Positions 14,289 through 22,500 of a stretch of DNA of 33,564 nt are shown here, one piece after another; position 1 is the first letter of the stretch, and each line of letters begins with the position of its first letter. The translations under genes and the position numbers were made by a program. Below the pieces are notes generated by a model. The model did not search any database. It was given only the letters and a program-made list of their open reading frames with translations, and was not told where the DNA came from. The stretch is from assembly GCA_900548505.1 (NCBI GenBank), contig URKI01000025.1, positions 1 to 33,564 on the forward strand, in the 5' to 3' direction. This stretch comes from an uncultured Oscillibacter sp. GTDB lineage: Bacteria; Bacillota; Clostridia; Oscillospirales; Oscillospiraceae.

Positions 14289-15791
14289 ATGAAAAACCGT
14301 TTTTCCCGCTTCCTTGCCGGCATGCTGGCCGCCTTGACCGTGCTGTGCGCCGCCCCCGCGGCCCGGGCCGCAGGCTTTGCGGACGTACCGGCCGACAGCT
14401 GGGCGGCGGAGGCGATCTACCGGGGCGTGGAGCTGGGGCTGTTCCAGGGCCAGAGCGCCGACCGCTTCGGCATGGGCCAGCCCATGACCCGCGCGGCTTT
14501 TGTGACGGCCATGTGCCGCCTGTTCGGCTGGGAACTGGTCACGCCGGAGACCCCCACCTTCCGGGACGTGCAGGACCCGGACGCCTGGTATTACTCCGCG
14601 GTGGAGACCGCCTATGTCCACGGCGCCGTCACCAATCAGACGGATACCTTCCGCCCCGGCGACCCCATCACCCGGGAGGAACTGGCGGTCATGCTGGTGC
14701 GGGCCCTGGGCTACGGCACCATCGCCGGCCTTGCCCAGGATCTGCCCATGCCCTTTAAGGACGTGGCTACCGGTGCCGGCTATCTGGCTATGGCCTATGA
14801 GCTGGGCATCGTCAACGGCACCTCCAAGACCACCTTTTCCCCGGAAAAGACGGCCACCCGGGAGCAGGCGGCCGTCATGCTCATGCGGGTCTATGATGCC
14901 TGCCACACGAACCCTGGCCTGGTGGGTGTCTGCTCCGGTGACGGCACCGGGGACTGGAGCAGCTATGAGGCTGTGGCCCTCACCGGTGGACGCCTTACCT
15001 ACGGCACCGCCGTTCAGATGGCCCGCCCGGCAGCCGAGCGGGAGCAGGCATTTTTGACGGCTGTCCGCGCTGCCGGAGCCAAGGCGCTGCTGCATGTGAC
15101 TGCCAGCGGCTCTGTGCTGAACCACAATGCCGCCGAGCTGGCGGCGGCTGTGGCGGACGCTGCGGCGGACGGAGGCTACGACGGCGTATATCTGGATATC
15201 CCGGTCTCCGGCGAAAAGCAGGAGGCGGCCCTCACCGCCCTGGCCCAGGCGCTGGACGGGGCGCTGGGAGAGCGCAGCCTCTACGTGGCGGCGGACGCCC
15301 CCGCCTGGGGCGAGGGTACGTCCGGCGCGCTGGATTACGAGGCCCTGGGCAGCGCGGCAGACTGCCTGGTGGTGCGGGTGCAGGCCTATGAAAAAGAGGC
15401 GGACGGCTTTGTGACGGCCCCTCTGGAGCCGCTGGAAGAGGTGTATTACGCCCTTTCCCGCCTGCGCACGAAGGTGGACAAGAGCCGGCTCTGCCTGCTG
15501 CTGACCACCACCGCCAGCGCCTGGGAGGGCGGCCGGGAGCGGGCCATGGACGGCGCGGAGGTGGAGGCGCTGCTGGCAGACCATGCCCACACCCAGTCCT
15601 ATTACGCCCAGCGCTATGCCTGCGCCTATCTGGTACAGCAGACCAGCGGCTCCTGGCCTCTGACGGTCTGGTATCTGGACGACGAGAGCGTGCGGGAGCG
15701 GACGCGCATGTGCGCGTTTTTGGGGGTGGACCGTGTGTGTCTGAGCGACACGGACGCCGCCTCCAGCCTCTTCTGGAAAGGGCTTTCCTGA
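14289..15791 (+). CDS. SLH-domain surface protein with degenerate GH18-like barrel
   Basis: A 500-residue secreted protein. Residues 1-28 are a signal peptide with AlaArgAlaAla-type cleavage. Three SLH domains follow (about 29-81, 90-142, 155-203), with FADVPADSWAAEAI, FRDVQDPDAWYYSAV and FKDVATGAGYLAMA openings and TRE/TRA motifs; these bind secondary cell-wall polymer. Residues about 210-497 look like a TIM-barrel of the GH18 spore-cortex/peptidoglycan type (YaaH/YdhD-like), with GGYDGVYLDIP at 296-305. In active GH18 enzymes the motif is DGxDxDxE; here the catalytic Glu position is Pro305 and the first Asp is Tyr. It may therefore bind glycan without hydrolysis. The GH18 assignment is by pattern only. 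A monocistronic gene with its own promoter and a bidirectional terminator. Confidence 0.8.
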   Translation: MKNRFSRFLAGMLAALTVLCAAPAARAAGFADVPADSWAAEAIYRGVELGLFQGQSADRFGMGQPMTRAAFVTAMCRLFGWELVTPETPTFRDVQDPDAWYYSAVETAYVHGAVTNQTDTFRPGDPITREELAVMLVRALGYGTIAGLAQDLPMPFKDVATGAGYLAMAYELGIVNGTSKTTFSPEKTATREQAAVMLMRVYDACHTNPGLVGVCSGDGTGDWSSYEAVALTGGRLTYGTAVQMARPAAEREQAFLTAVRAAGAKALLHVTASGSVLNHNAAELAAAVADAAADGGYDGVYLDIPVSGEKQEAALTALAQALDGALGERSLYVAADAPAWGEGTSGALDYEALGSAADCLVVRVQAYEKEADGFVTAPLEPLEEVYYALSRLRTKVDKSRLCLLLTTTASAWEGGRERAMDGAEVEALLADHAHTQSYYAQRYACAYLVQQTSGSWPLTVWYLDDESVRERTRMCAFLGVDRVCLSDTDAASSLFWKGLS

Positions 15792-15795
15792 AAAG

Positions 15796-15829
15796 AAAAA
15801 AGACGGGCCGAAAGGCCCGTCTTTTTTTA
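15796..15829. terminator. Bidirectional Rho-independent terminator
   Basis: A 9-bp stem AGACGGGCC/GGCCCGTCT with GAAA loop (15801-15822), flanked by A-tract and T-tract. It serves the SLH/GH18-like gene on the plus strand and the convergent small P-loop gene on the minus strand. Confidence 0.9.
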
Positions 15830-15837
15830 TGGGTGGA

Positions 15838-16248
15838 TTACAGGAACTTCTGCATACCGTCCGTAGCGGCGGAGACGTCCGCGCTGATGGAGACGGTGAA
15901 CTTGATGTTGTTCTGCTCGCCGAACAGATCCAGCCAGTTCAGGAAGTTCTCGGTATCGCTGCCGATTTCCCCGCCGACGATCTTGAAGAGATTGTCGATA
16001 AACACGTGGGAGATGTCGTAGTTGCCCGCATAGAGGCCGCTGATAAAGCCGCGCAGCAGGTCGTAGCTGTTCAATTTATATTCCTGGGCGTCAATGAGAC
16101 GGATATGATAGTGGATATCATACGTCAGATTGCGGTTGGCCTCGATGCAAACCACGTTGCCGGGCTCGTCCTTCGCCGAATTGTTGATCAGTTCGATGAG
16201 CCGCTTGGTCTTACCGGAACCCTTCACGCCCATAATCAGTCTGACCAT
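15838..16248 (-). CDS. Small P-loop ATPase-like protein, function unknown
   Basis: A 136-residue protein starting MVRLIMGVKGSGKTKRLIE. The Walker A motif GVKGSGKT is at residues 7-14, and a Walker B-like strand (SHVFIDNLF, about 80-88) follows. It is too short for a full RecA or SMC-type ATPase and I see no further domain. Proteins of this kind recur in Clostridia as conserved hypotheticals; I do not recall an assigned function. The ATG at 16248 is supported by GGAGTGATT upstream; an alternative start at 16266 lacks a good site. It has its own predicted promoter (16301-16329) and a bidirectional terminator, so it is monocistronic. It is more AT-rich than its neighbours, which might reflect different ancestry or expression. 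Confidence 0.8.
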   Translation of the reverse strand: MVRLIMGVKGSGKTKRLIELINNSAKDEPGNVVCIEANRNLTYDIHYHIRLIDAQEYKLNSYDLLRGFISGLYAGNYDISHVFIDNLFKIVGGEIGSDTENFLNWLDLFGEQNNIKFTVSISADVSAATDGMQKFL

Positions 16249-16300
16249 AGTAATCACTCCTGTCAAATAGAATCGCCGGGGGGATGGTTATCCTGTGTTC

Positions 16301-16329
16301 AGCATAGCATAAGATCCTGTAAAAAACAA
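16301..16329 (-). promoter_or_regulatory. Candidate sigma-A promoter of the P-loop gene
   Basis: On the minus strand, TTGTTT and TATGCT are separated by 17 bp with TGC before the -10. The predicted start near 16294 leaves about 46 bases of leader to the ATG. Confidence 0.55.
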
Positions 16330-16391
16330 TGCAAAAAAGCAAATTCAATCTTTGTTCACAATAGGCATTGACAAGCCGGTGACAAAGTGCC

Positions 16392-17729
16392 TCACTGGGC
16401 CAGCTTTGCCTCCAGCTCTGCCCGGCGGTCCTCATAGCCGGGCTTGCCCAGCAGGGCGAACATGTTCTTCTTATAGGCCTCCACGCCGGGCTGATCGAAG
16501 GGGTTCACGTCCAGCAGGTAGCCGGACAGGCCGCAGGCGTACTCGAAGAAGTAGATGAGCTGACCCAGGGCGCGGGGCGTCTTGCCGTCGGCCTCCACGA
16601 TGATGTTGGGCACGCCGCCCTCGGTGTGGGCGAGCAGGGTGCCCTCCATGGCCTTGTCCCGGATGAAGTCCATGTCGGTGCCGGCCAGGAAGTTCAGGCC
16701 GTCGCCGTCCTGGGCGTCGGTGGGCACGGCCAGCCGGGCGTGAGAGGCGCCCAGGCGTACCACCGTCTCAAACATGAGCCGGCGGCCCTGCTGGATGTAC
16801 TGGCCCATGGAGTGCAGGTCCGCGGTGAACTCCACGCTGGCGGGGAACAGGCCCTTGTCGTCCTTGCCCTCGCTCTCGCCGTAGAGCTGCTTCCACCACT
16901 CCAGCATGAAGCGGAAGGCGGGGTCGTAGCAGGCCAGCAGCTCCACGGAGCGGCCGGAGCGATAGAGCTCATAGCGGATGGCGGCATAGCGCCAGGCGGG
17001 GCAGTCGAAAGAGGCGTCCGTGGTGCAGCGGTCCATCATCTCGGCGGCGCCGGCCATCAGCTCGCTGATGTCCACGCCGGCCACGGCGATGGGCAGAAGG
17101 CCCACGGCGGTGAGCACGGAGAAGCGGCCGCCCACCTCGTCGGGCACCACGAACGTCTCCCAGCCCTCGGCGTCGGCCAGGGACTTCAGGGCGCCCCGGG
17201 CCTTGTCGGTGGTGGCATAGATACGGCCGCGGGCGCCCTCCTTGCCGTACTTCTTCTCCAGAGCTTCCCGGAAGAAGCGGAAGGCCACGGCGGGCTCGGT
17301 GGTGGTGCCGGACTTGGAGATCACGTTGACGGAGAAGTCCTCATCCTCCACCAGCTCCAAAATCTCCTGCAGGGCGTCGGCAGAGAGGCCGTTGCCAGCA
17401 AAGTAGATGTTGGGGGTGTCCTTCTTCTTGAGGTTGTAGTTGGGAGAGCACAGGCAGTCGATCACGCCCCGGGCGCCCAGGTAGGACCCGCCGATACCGA
17501 TGACCACCAGGGCCTTGGAATCGCTGCGGATCTTGGCGGCGGCTGCCTGGATCCGGTCGAACTCAGCCTTGTCGTAGTCACGGGGCAGGTGCACCCAGCC
17601 GGTGAACTCACCGCCCAGGCCGTTGCCGGCCTGGAGCATGTCGTGGGCCCGCTTCAGACGAGGGGCCAGGGCCGCCTCGTAGGGCATGGGCAGGAAGGAT
17701 TTCATATGGAACAGCTTGACATCCAGCAT
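16392..17729 (-). CDS. pgi: Glucose-6-phosphate isomerase
   Basis: A 445-residue protein of normal length for a Firmicutes Pgi. Visible family motifs: FTGWVHLPRDYDKAEF, VVIGIGGSYLGARGV (about 77-91), VISKSGTTTEPAVAFR (SIS sugar-phosphate loop), GGRFSVLTAVGLLPIAVAG and FTADLHSMGQYIQQG. It interconverts glucose 6-phosphate and fructose 6-phosphate in glycolysis. The ATG at 17729 has AAAGGAC upstream and a predicted promoter; the longer reading to 17771 enters the promoter region. It stands alone between the P-loop gene and the dacF-type gene. No clear terminator was seen downstream (16330-16391). Confidence 0.97.
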   Translation of the reverse strand: MLDVKLFHMKSFLPMPYEAALAPRLKRAHDMLQAGNGLGGEFTGWVHLPRDYDKAEFDRIQAAAAKIRSDSKALVVIGIGGSYLGARGVIDCLCSPNYNLKKKDTPNIYFAGNGLSADALQEILELVEDEDFSVNVISKSGTTTEPAVAFRFFREALEKKYGKEGARGRIYATTDKARGALKSLADAEGWETFVVPDEVGGRFSVLTAVGLLPIAVAGVDISELMAGAAEMMDRCTTDASFDCPAWRYAAIRYELYRSGRSVELLACYDPAFRFMLEWWKQLYGESEGKDDKGLFPASVEFTADLHSMGQYIQQGRRLMFETVVRLGASHARLAVPTDAQDGDGLNFLAGTDMDFIRDKAMEGTLLAHTEGGVPNIIVEADGKTPRALGQLIYFFEYACGLSGYLLDVNPFDQPGVEAYKKNMFALLGKPGYEDRRAELEAKLAQ

Positions 17730-17779
17730 GGTAACAAGTCCTTTCTTATGTACTGGCCAAAATGGCCACATTCAAACTG

Positions 17780-17808
17780 AGTATAGCATTTCCATCATGT
17801 GACAGCAA
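17780..17808 (-). promoter_or_regulatory. Sigma-A promoter of pgi
   Basis: On the minus strand, TTGCTG and TATACT are separated by 17 bp with TGC before the -10. The leader of about 45 bases contains a short palindrome TGGCCATTTTGGCCA close to the ribosome-binding site. Confidence 0.65.
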
Positions 17809-17838
17809 GAGAAAACCGTCGCGCAGGGCCGAAAACCA

Positions 17839-18960
17839 TCATCCGCCCAGAAATGCCAGACGCAGAAGCCGGGTGAACATCTGGGAAAAGGTCACCCGCG
17901 CCACGTCCTCCCCGGCCACGATGGGGATCTGGGCCACGGTCTCCTCCCCTGCGGTGACGGTGAGGGTGCCCAGTGTGTCGCCCCGGGCCACCGGCGCGGC
18001 AACCGTCTCCGCCAGCTCCACGGACTGGCTCAGCTGTCCGGCCTTGGCCTTTTCCAGCAGCAGCGCCGTTCCCTCCCCCAGCACCGGCTGCACCGTGGCC
18101 TGGGTGCCCAGCTCCACGGGGATGGGCGGCAGGGCCTCCTGGGGCACGATGTTCTCCAGGGCGTAGGTGGAAAAGCCGTAGCTGAGCAGGGCCTTGGCGT
18201 CGTCGAACCGCTGGGCAGAGGTGGGGGCCTTCATGATGACGGAGATCAGCTCCATGCCGTCCCGCTCCGCCGTGCCGGAGAGGCAGTAGAGAGCGGAGTC
18301 CGTGGAGCCGGTCTTGAGGCCCGTGGCGCCCTCGTAAAAGCGGATAAGCTTGTTGGTGTTCACCAGCTCCGACTTCCCGTCCCGCAGGGAGTCCATCCAG
18401 ATGGTGGTGTAGTTGCGGATGTCCGGGTGGTTCAAAATGAGCTCCCGGCTCATGAGGGCGATGTCCCAGGCAGAGGTCACATGCCCCTGGGCGGGCAGGC
18501 CCGTGGCGTTTTTGAAGGTGGTGTCGTTCATGCCCAGCTCCGCCGCCCGCTGGTTCATCTTCTCCACAAACGCCTCCTCGCTGCCGGCCACGGCCTCCGC
18601 CAGGGCCACGGCGCAGTCGTTGGCGGACACCACGCATACCGCCTTGAGCATGTCGTCCACGGTCATCTGCTCGTTTTCCTCCAGCCAGATCTGGCTGCCG
18701 CCCATGGAGCAGGCGTGGGCGGAGGCGGTGACCACCGTGTCGTAGCTCAGCTGCCCGGCGTCGATGGCCTCCATGGTCAAAAGCAGCGTCATGACCTTGG
18801 TGACGCTGGCAGGCTCCAGCTTGGCGTGGGCGTCCTTTTCGTAGAGCACGGTGCCCGTCTCCTTTTCCATCAGCACCGCCGAGGGCGCCGATACCTCCAG
18901 AGCGCCCGCGCTGACGGTGAGCATCATGGCCGCGCACAACGCCGTCAAAAATCGCTTCAT
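17839..18960 (-). CDS. dacF: D-alanyl-D-alanine carboxypeptidase, DacF type
   Basis: A 373-residue penicillin-binding protein of S11 family. Residues 1-20 are a signal peptide (MKRFLTALCAAMMLTVSAGA). The active-site motifs are EPASVTKVMT (SxxK, S about 52), SANDC (SxN, about 112) and LKTGST (KTG, about 216). A C-terminal beta domain and an amphipathic tail (TFSQMFTRLLRLAFLGG) anchor the protein to the membrane. It trims the terminal D-Ala from pentapeptide stems, limiting crosslinks; DacF is forespore-made in Bacillus and affects cortex crosslinking. The start at 18960 fits a GGGGGAA ribosome-binding site at 7 bp. dacF in Bacillus is next to spoIIAA; no spoIIA genes are here, so DacA/DacB-like roles remain possible. 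Confidence 0.88.
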   Translation of the reverse strand: MKRFLTALCAAMMLTVSAGALEVSAPSAVLMEKETGTVLYEKDAHAKLEPASVTKVMTLLLTMEAIDAGQLSYDTVVTASAHACSMGGSQIWLEENEQMTVDDMLKAVCVVSANDCAVALAEAVAGSEEAFVEKMNQRAAELGMNDTTFKNATGLPAQGHVTSAWDIALMSRELILNHPDIRNYTTIWMDSLRDGKSELVNTNKLIRFYEGATGLKTGSTDSALYCLSGTAERDGMELISVIMKAPTSAQRFDDAKALLSYGFSTYALENIVPQEALPPIPVELGTQATVQPVLGEGTALLLEKAKAGQLSQSVELAETVAAPVARGDTLGTLTVTAGEETVAQIPIVAGEDVARVTFSQMFTRLLRLAFLGG

Positions 18961-19030
18961 GTCCATTCCCCCTTGCAGCAGTGGTACAGTGTATGCGCCC
19001 GGGGAGGCGTCCATGCCGCCATTTTTCGTG

Positions 19031-19059
19031 TTGCATTTTCATGGAAGGTCTGCTATAAT
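19031..19059 (+). promoter_or_regulatory. Sigma-A promoter of tRNA-Gly
   Basis: TTGCAT (19031-19036) and TATAAT (19054-19059) are separated by 17 bp, with TGC before the -10. The mature tRNA begins 13 bp after the -10, giving a short 5' leader. Confidence 0.8.
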
Positions 19060-19072
19060 ACCACACAGGCTC

Positions 19073-19146
19073 GCGGCTATAGTTCATCGGTAGAACGGCA
19101 GCTTCCCAAGCTGCATAGGTGGGTTCGACTCCCATTAGCCGCTCCA
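19073..19146 (+). tRNA. tRNA-Gly (anticodon CCC), CCA encoded
   Basis: A 74-nt cloverleaf. The 7-bp acceptor stem is GCGGCTA (19073-19079) with TAGCCGC (19136-19142), discriminator T and an encoded CCA at 19144-19146. The anticodon arm is GCAGC-TTCCCAA-GCTGC, so the anticodon is CCC, reading GGG glycine codons. The T arm contains GGTTCGACTCC. It has its own promoter and terminator, and lies divergent from the dacF-type gene. Confidence 0.95.
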
Positions 19147-19147
19147 T

Positions 19148-19181
19148 AAAAATAACCGCACCGAAAGGTGTGGTTATTTTT
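19148..19181. terminator. Terminator after tRNA-Gly (bidirectional shape)
   Basis: A 15-bp stem (19148-19162 with 19167-19181, one G-U pair) with GAAA loop. It starts 2 bases after the CCA end. A- and T-runs on the two sides mean it could work in both directions. Confidence 0.9.
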
Positions 19182-19183
19182 AT

Positions 19184-19430
19184 GGATACCGTGGGCAATT
19201 AGAATGCTCGGCGGAAGCACCCGCAAGGGATACGCCGCATCCGTAAGGCGGCAAAGCCGTCAACGGCTGCGCAGTGAATTCCGCCTCCGCCAAGGTTTTC
19301 ACTTATGGTGAAAACGCTTGTACGGCGCAAAAGCGCCGCCCCACTGTGTGGGACCCCAAGTCCTACCAGCATTTATACTGTTGCGATGTTCCACGTCGGA
19401 GCAAGCGTCATATCGCTTGCTCCGACGTGG
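19184..19430. repeat. Palindrome-rich non-coding element, possible interspersed repeat or structured RNA
   Basis: The gap between the tRNA terminator and the SLH gene terminator holds at least five hairpins: 19255-19268 (AGCCGT/ACGGCT), 19295-19315 (8-bp GTTTTCAC/GTGAAAAC), 19323-19338 (CGGCGC-AAAA-GCGCCG), 19340-19352 (CCCAC-TGT-GTGGG) and 19391-19430. The last has a perfect 17-bp stem with loop TCATAT, followed on the plus strand by TTTTTATAAG, so it could end a plus-strand RNA. Small ORFs here have no ribosome-binding site and are unlikely to be real. The layout resembles intergenic repeats of this bacterial group, but I cannot verify copies elsewhere. No tRNA or known RNA family was recognised. 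Confidence 0.5.
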
Positions 19431-19490
19431 TTTTTATAAGTCAGAGCGCGCTCGTTTTGCTGCTCCTCCTTTCCGGCCCAACCCGAAGAA

Positions 19491-19526
19491 AGGCAAAAAG
19501 AAAGACACGCCGCAAGGCGTGTCTTC
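19491..19526 (-). terminator. Terminator of the 1020-residue SLH protein gene
   Basis: On the minus strand, GACACGCC-TTGC-GGCGTGTC (19504-19523) is followed by TTTCTTTTTGCC. It lies about 16 bp after the SLH gene stop at 19542. Confidence 0.85.
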
Positions 19527-19541
19527 TTTTGCTTGATGATG

Positions 19542-22500
19542 TTATCCCTCGTAGTTTTCCATGCGCCAGACGATGGCGGAGAGCTGGCCGCGGGTGAGGG
19601 TGTTGCCGGGCTTGAAGGTGCTGGTGCCGTTGGAGAAGTAGCCCTGCACGATGCCCGCGGCGCTGAGGGCCTGGACATAGATGTCGGACGTGTCGGTGAA
19701 GGGCTTCACGCTGGACAGGTCCGAAGTGGACAGCTTCATGGCCTTCGCTGCAATCTGGGCCACCGCCAGACGGGTGATGGGAGCGTCCAGATTCACGCTG
19801 CCGCTGATGAGCTTGTCGTTTTTGGCCTTGGTCAGGTAGCCGCTGGCCCAGTGAGAGCCGGTGGGATTCTGGGTGCTGTATCCGGCTGCCAGCATGATGA
19901 GCTTGAGGGCCTGGCCGTAGGTGACGGTGTTGTCGGGACGGAAGGAGCCGTCGGCATAGCCATCGATCACGTCGGCGTCGCTCATTTCCACCACGTACTT
20001 ATAGCACCAGGTGGAGGAGTTCACGTCCTTGAACTTGGGCACGGACTTGACGATGCCCAGGCACAGCTTGCCGCTGGCGATGGCATTGCCGGTGGAGCTG
20101 TACGCCACATAGGGGATCTCCACGGAGCCGGTGTAGCTGCTGGCGGGCACAAAGCGCAGCTGGCTGATGGACTGGCTGCCGGAGGAGGTGGTGTACTTGG
20201 TGGAGGTGTTGGCCTTGGTGGAAGTGCCGCTGCCCACATAGATGGTGCCCTCGGAGGAGGCGGGCAGCTCCAGGAGCTGGATGCTTCCCATGGTCATGCC
20301 GGTGCCCTTGGACACGGCGCTGGACAAGGACGAGGACGGGAAGCTGACAGAGGAGCCCCGGGTGGTCACGCCGTAGACCTCAGGCATGGTGGCCAGGGTG
20401 ACGGAGATGAGCACGGTGCCGGAGACGGCCTTGGAGCCGCTGCCGTAGGCGGTGAAGCCGATGGCGGGGCAGTAGTTGAAGCCGTTGGGCGTGAAGGTCA
20501 GCTCGCTGAGGGCGTAGTCCGACGTGGAGTCCGGGCTGAAGTAGAACTTATAGCCGGAGCAGTTGCTGGAGGTCAGCTGGACGGGCTTTCCGTACTTGCT
20601 GGCGTTGTAGTAATCGTAGTTGAGGGTGCCGGAGGCGGGCAGGGAGTTGAACACCACATAGTTCAGCGTCTCGTTGGGATACTTCTCCTTGAAGAACCGG
20701 GCAAAGTCGTTGTGGTTGAGCTGCACGGAGCTGCTGTAGGTGGTGTAATAGAGAATGTTGCCCTCGCCTGCCACAGTGGTGGTCTTGGGGCGGATGGTCA
20801 TGGTGCCGTCCACATATGTGCTCGTGTCATACCAGACGGTGAAATCCAGCTCCACGGTGCCGGAGAAGTCCTTGTCGGCCACAAAGGTCAGCTCGTCCAG
20901 ATCGTAATCGCCGTATTCGTCGTCGTTGTAGTAGAACTTGTTCTCGGACAGGTCATCCTTGGAAAGGCGCTCTTCGTCCCGGCCATCGTAATCGTAGTAA
21001 ATATAGCCGTTGGAGGACTTATAGGAGCTGTCGGGATCAAAGGTGACCCAGCGGGGCGTCTTGTCGTACTCCTCTTCAAAGTAGTCCTTAAAGTCGCTGC
21101 GGCTGAGCTTTACAGTCTCACCGGCGGACACGGTGTAATCAATGTCGCCCTTTTCGGCCTCTTCTTCGTCCACATCGCCGATGCGGATCTCCAGCACGCC
21201 GTCCAGATCTTCGTCATCGCCGTAGGCGGTGAATTCCAGACGGACCACGGAGCCATCCGCATCCTCATCGGCCACGAAGGTCAGATAGTCAATGGCATAG
21301 GAGGCGGAACGAGAGTACTTGAACTCGTAATCCTCCATGTCGTCCTTGCTGATGCGCTCTTCCTCATCGCCCTTGTAGTCATAATAGAGGTAGCCGTTGG
21401 AGGACTTGTAGGAGCTGTCGGGATAGAGCACCACATAGTCGAAGGTGTCGTCATCGTACTCGTCTTCAAAGTACTCCTTGAAGTCGCCCCGGTCGAAGTC
21501 CACGGTGTCGTCCGGGTCCACTTCGTAGACGATGTCGGCCTTGCTGGAGCTGGAGCCACGGCCGATCTTGATCTCCAGGGTGGTGTCCACCTCGTTGTCC
21601 TCTCCGTAGAGGGTGCAGTCAATGACCAAGGTGCGGTTGCCGGCATCCTCGTCGGCCACGAAAGTCAGCTTATCCAGAGGATAGGAACTGGAGTTGGAAT
21701 ACTCGAAGTAATTGTCGGTCAGGTCATCCCGGTCCAGACGCTCCTCGTCGCTGCCCTTGTAGTCATAGTAGATATAGCCCACGGAGGACTTGTAGGAGCT
21801 GTCGGGATAGAAGTCCACATAGTCGAAGTCGTCGTCGTACACATCCTCATACACGTCCCGGAAATCCGTGCGGGAAAAGCCCACAGACTCGCCGGGCTTG
21901 ACCTCATAGACGATAGAGTCGGCCTGGTTGGAGACGGTGTACAGGGCATAGTAGGTAGTGCTGGAGGTAAGTACGGTCCGGCTGACCTCAGAGGAGGTCA
22001 GATAGGACTGACCGTTATAAATGGCGGAGGAGCCGGGGTTGCTGGTGGTCCAGCCCTTGAAGGTATAGGTCTTGCCGCTGGAGGACTTGGACGGGGTGCC
22101 GGGATTGGAGGGGGCGTTCCCCTTCTTGATGCTCTGGGTGCGATAGGTGGAAGAACCGTTCTTGAAGGTGACGGTGATCGTGGGATCGGGCATGGAGTAG
22201 CCGCAGGTATCGCACTTGAGGTCGTTGTTCAGATCCACGTGGCCGCCCAGGTTGTCCTTATAGCCGCACACGGTGCACTGATCCCAGTGGTTGCTGGAAT
22301 CGGACTTCATGCCGCCGCTGTACTGGTGGGCTTCATGGGCGGTCTGTGCGCCGCAGTCCGTGCACTTTTTCCAGTGAGAAGAGCCGTTGGTCTCATAGGC
22401 TGAAGGCCAGCTGTGATTAGCCTCCTGGGTGGCGGAACAGCCGCTGACCAGGCAGGTGCGCTGGTGCTGCTGGTCATTGAGCTTCTGCCAGGCGCCCCAG

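Noticed and set aside
14082..15590. Upstream extension of the recJ frame to 15590 on the minus strand
   Set aside because: It is antisense to the SLH/GH18-like gene and crosses both promoters in the recJ spacer; RecJ has a good GTG and ribosome-binding site at 14081.
19274..19597. 107-codon plus-strand ORF in the palindrome-rich spacer
   Set aside because: No ribosome-binding site; passes through the 17-bp hairpin and into the terminator and end of the SLH gene.
19533..22403. 956-codon plus-strand ORF opposite the large SLH gene
   Set aside because: Val/Gly-rich repeats mirror the SLH gene's tandem repeats; no ribosome-binding site and no domain.
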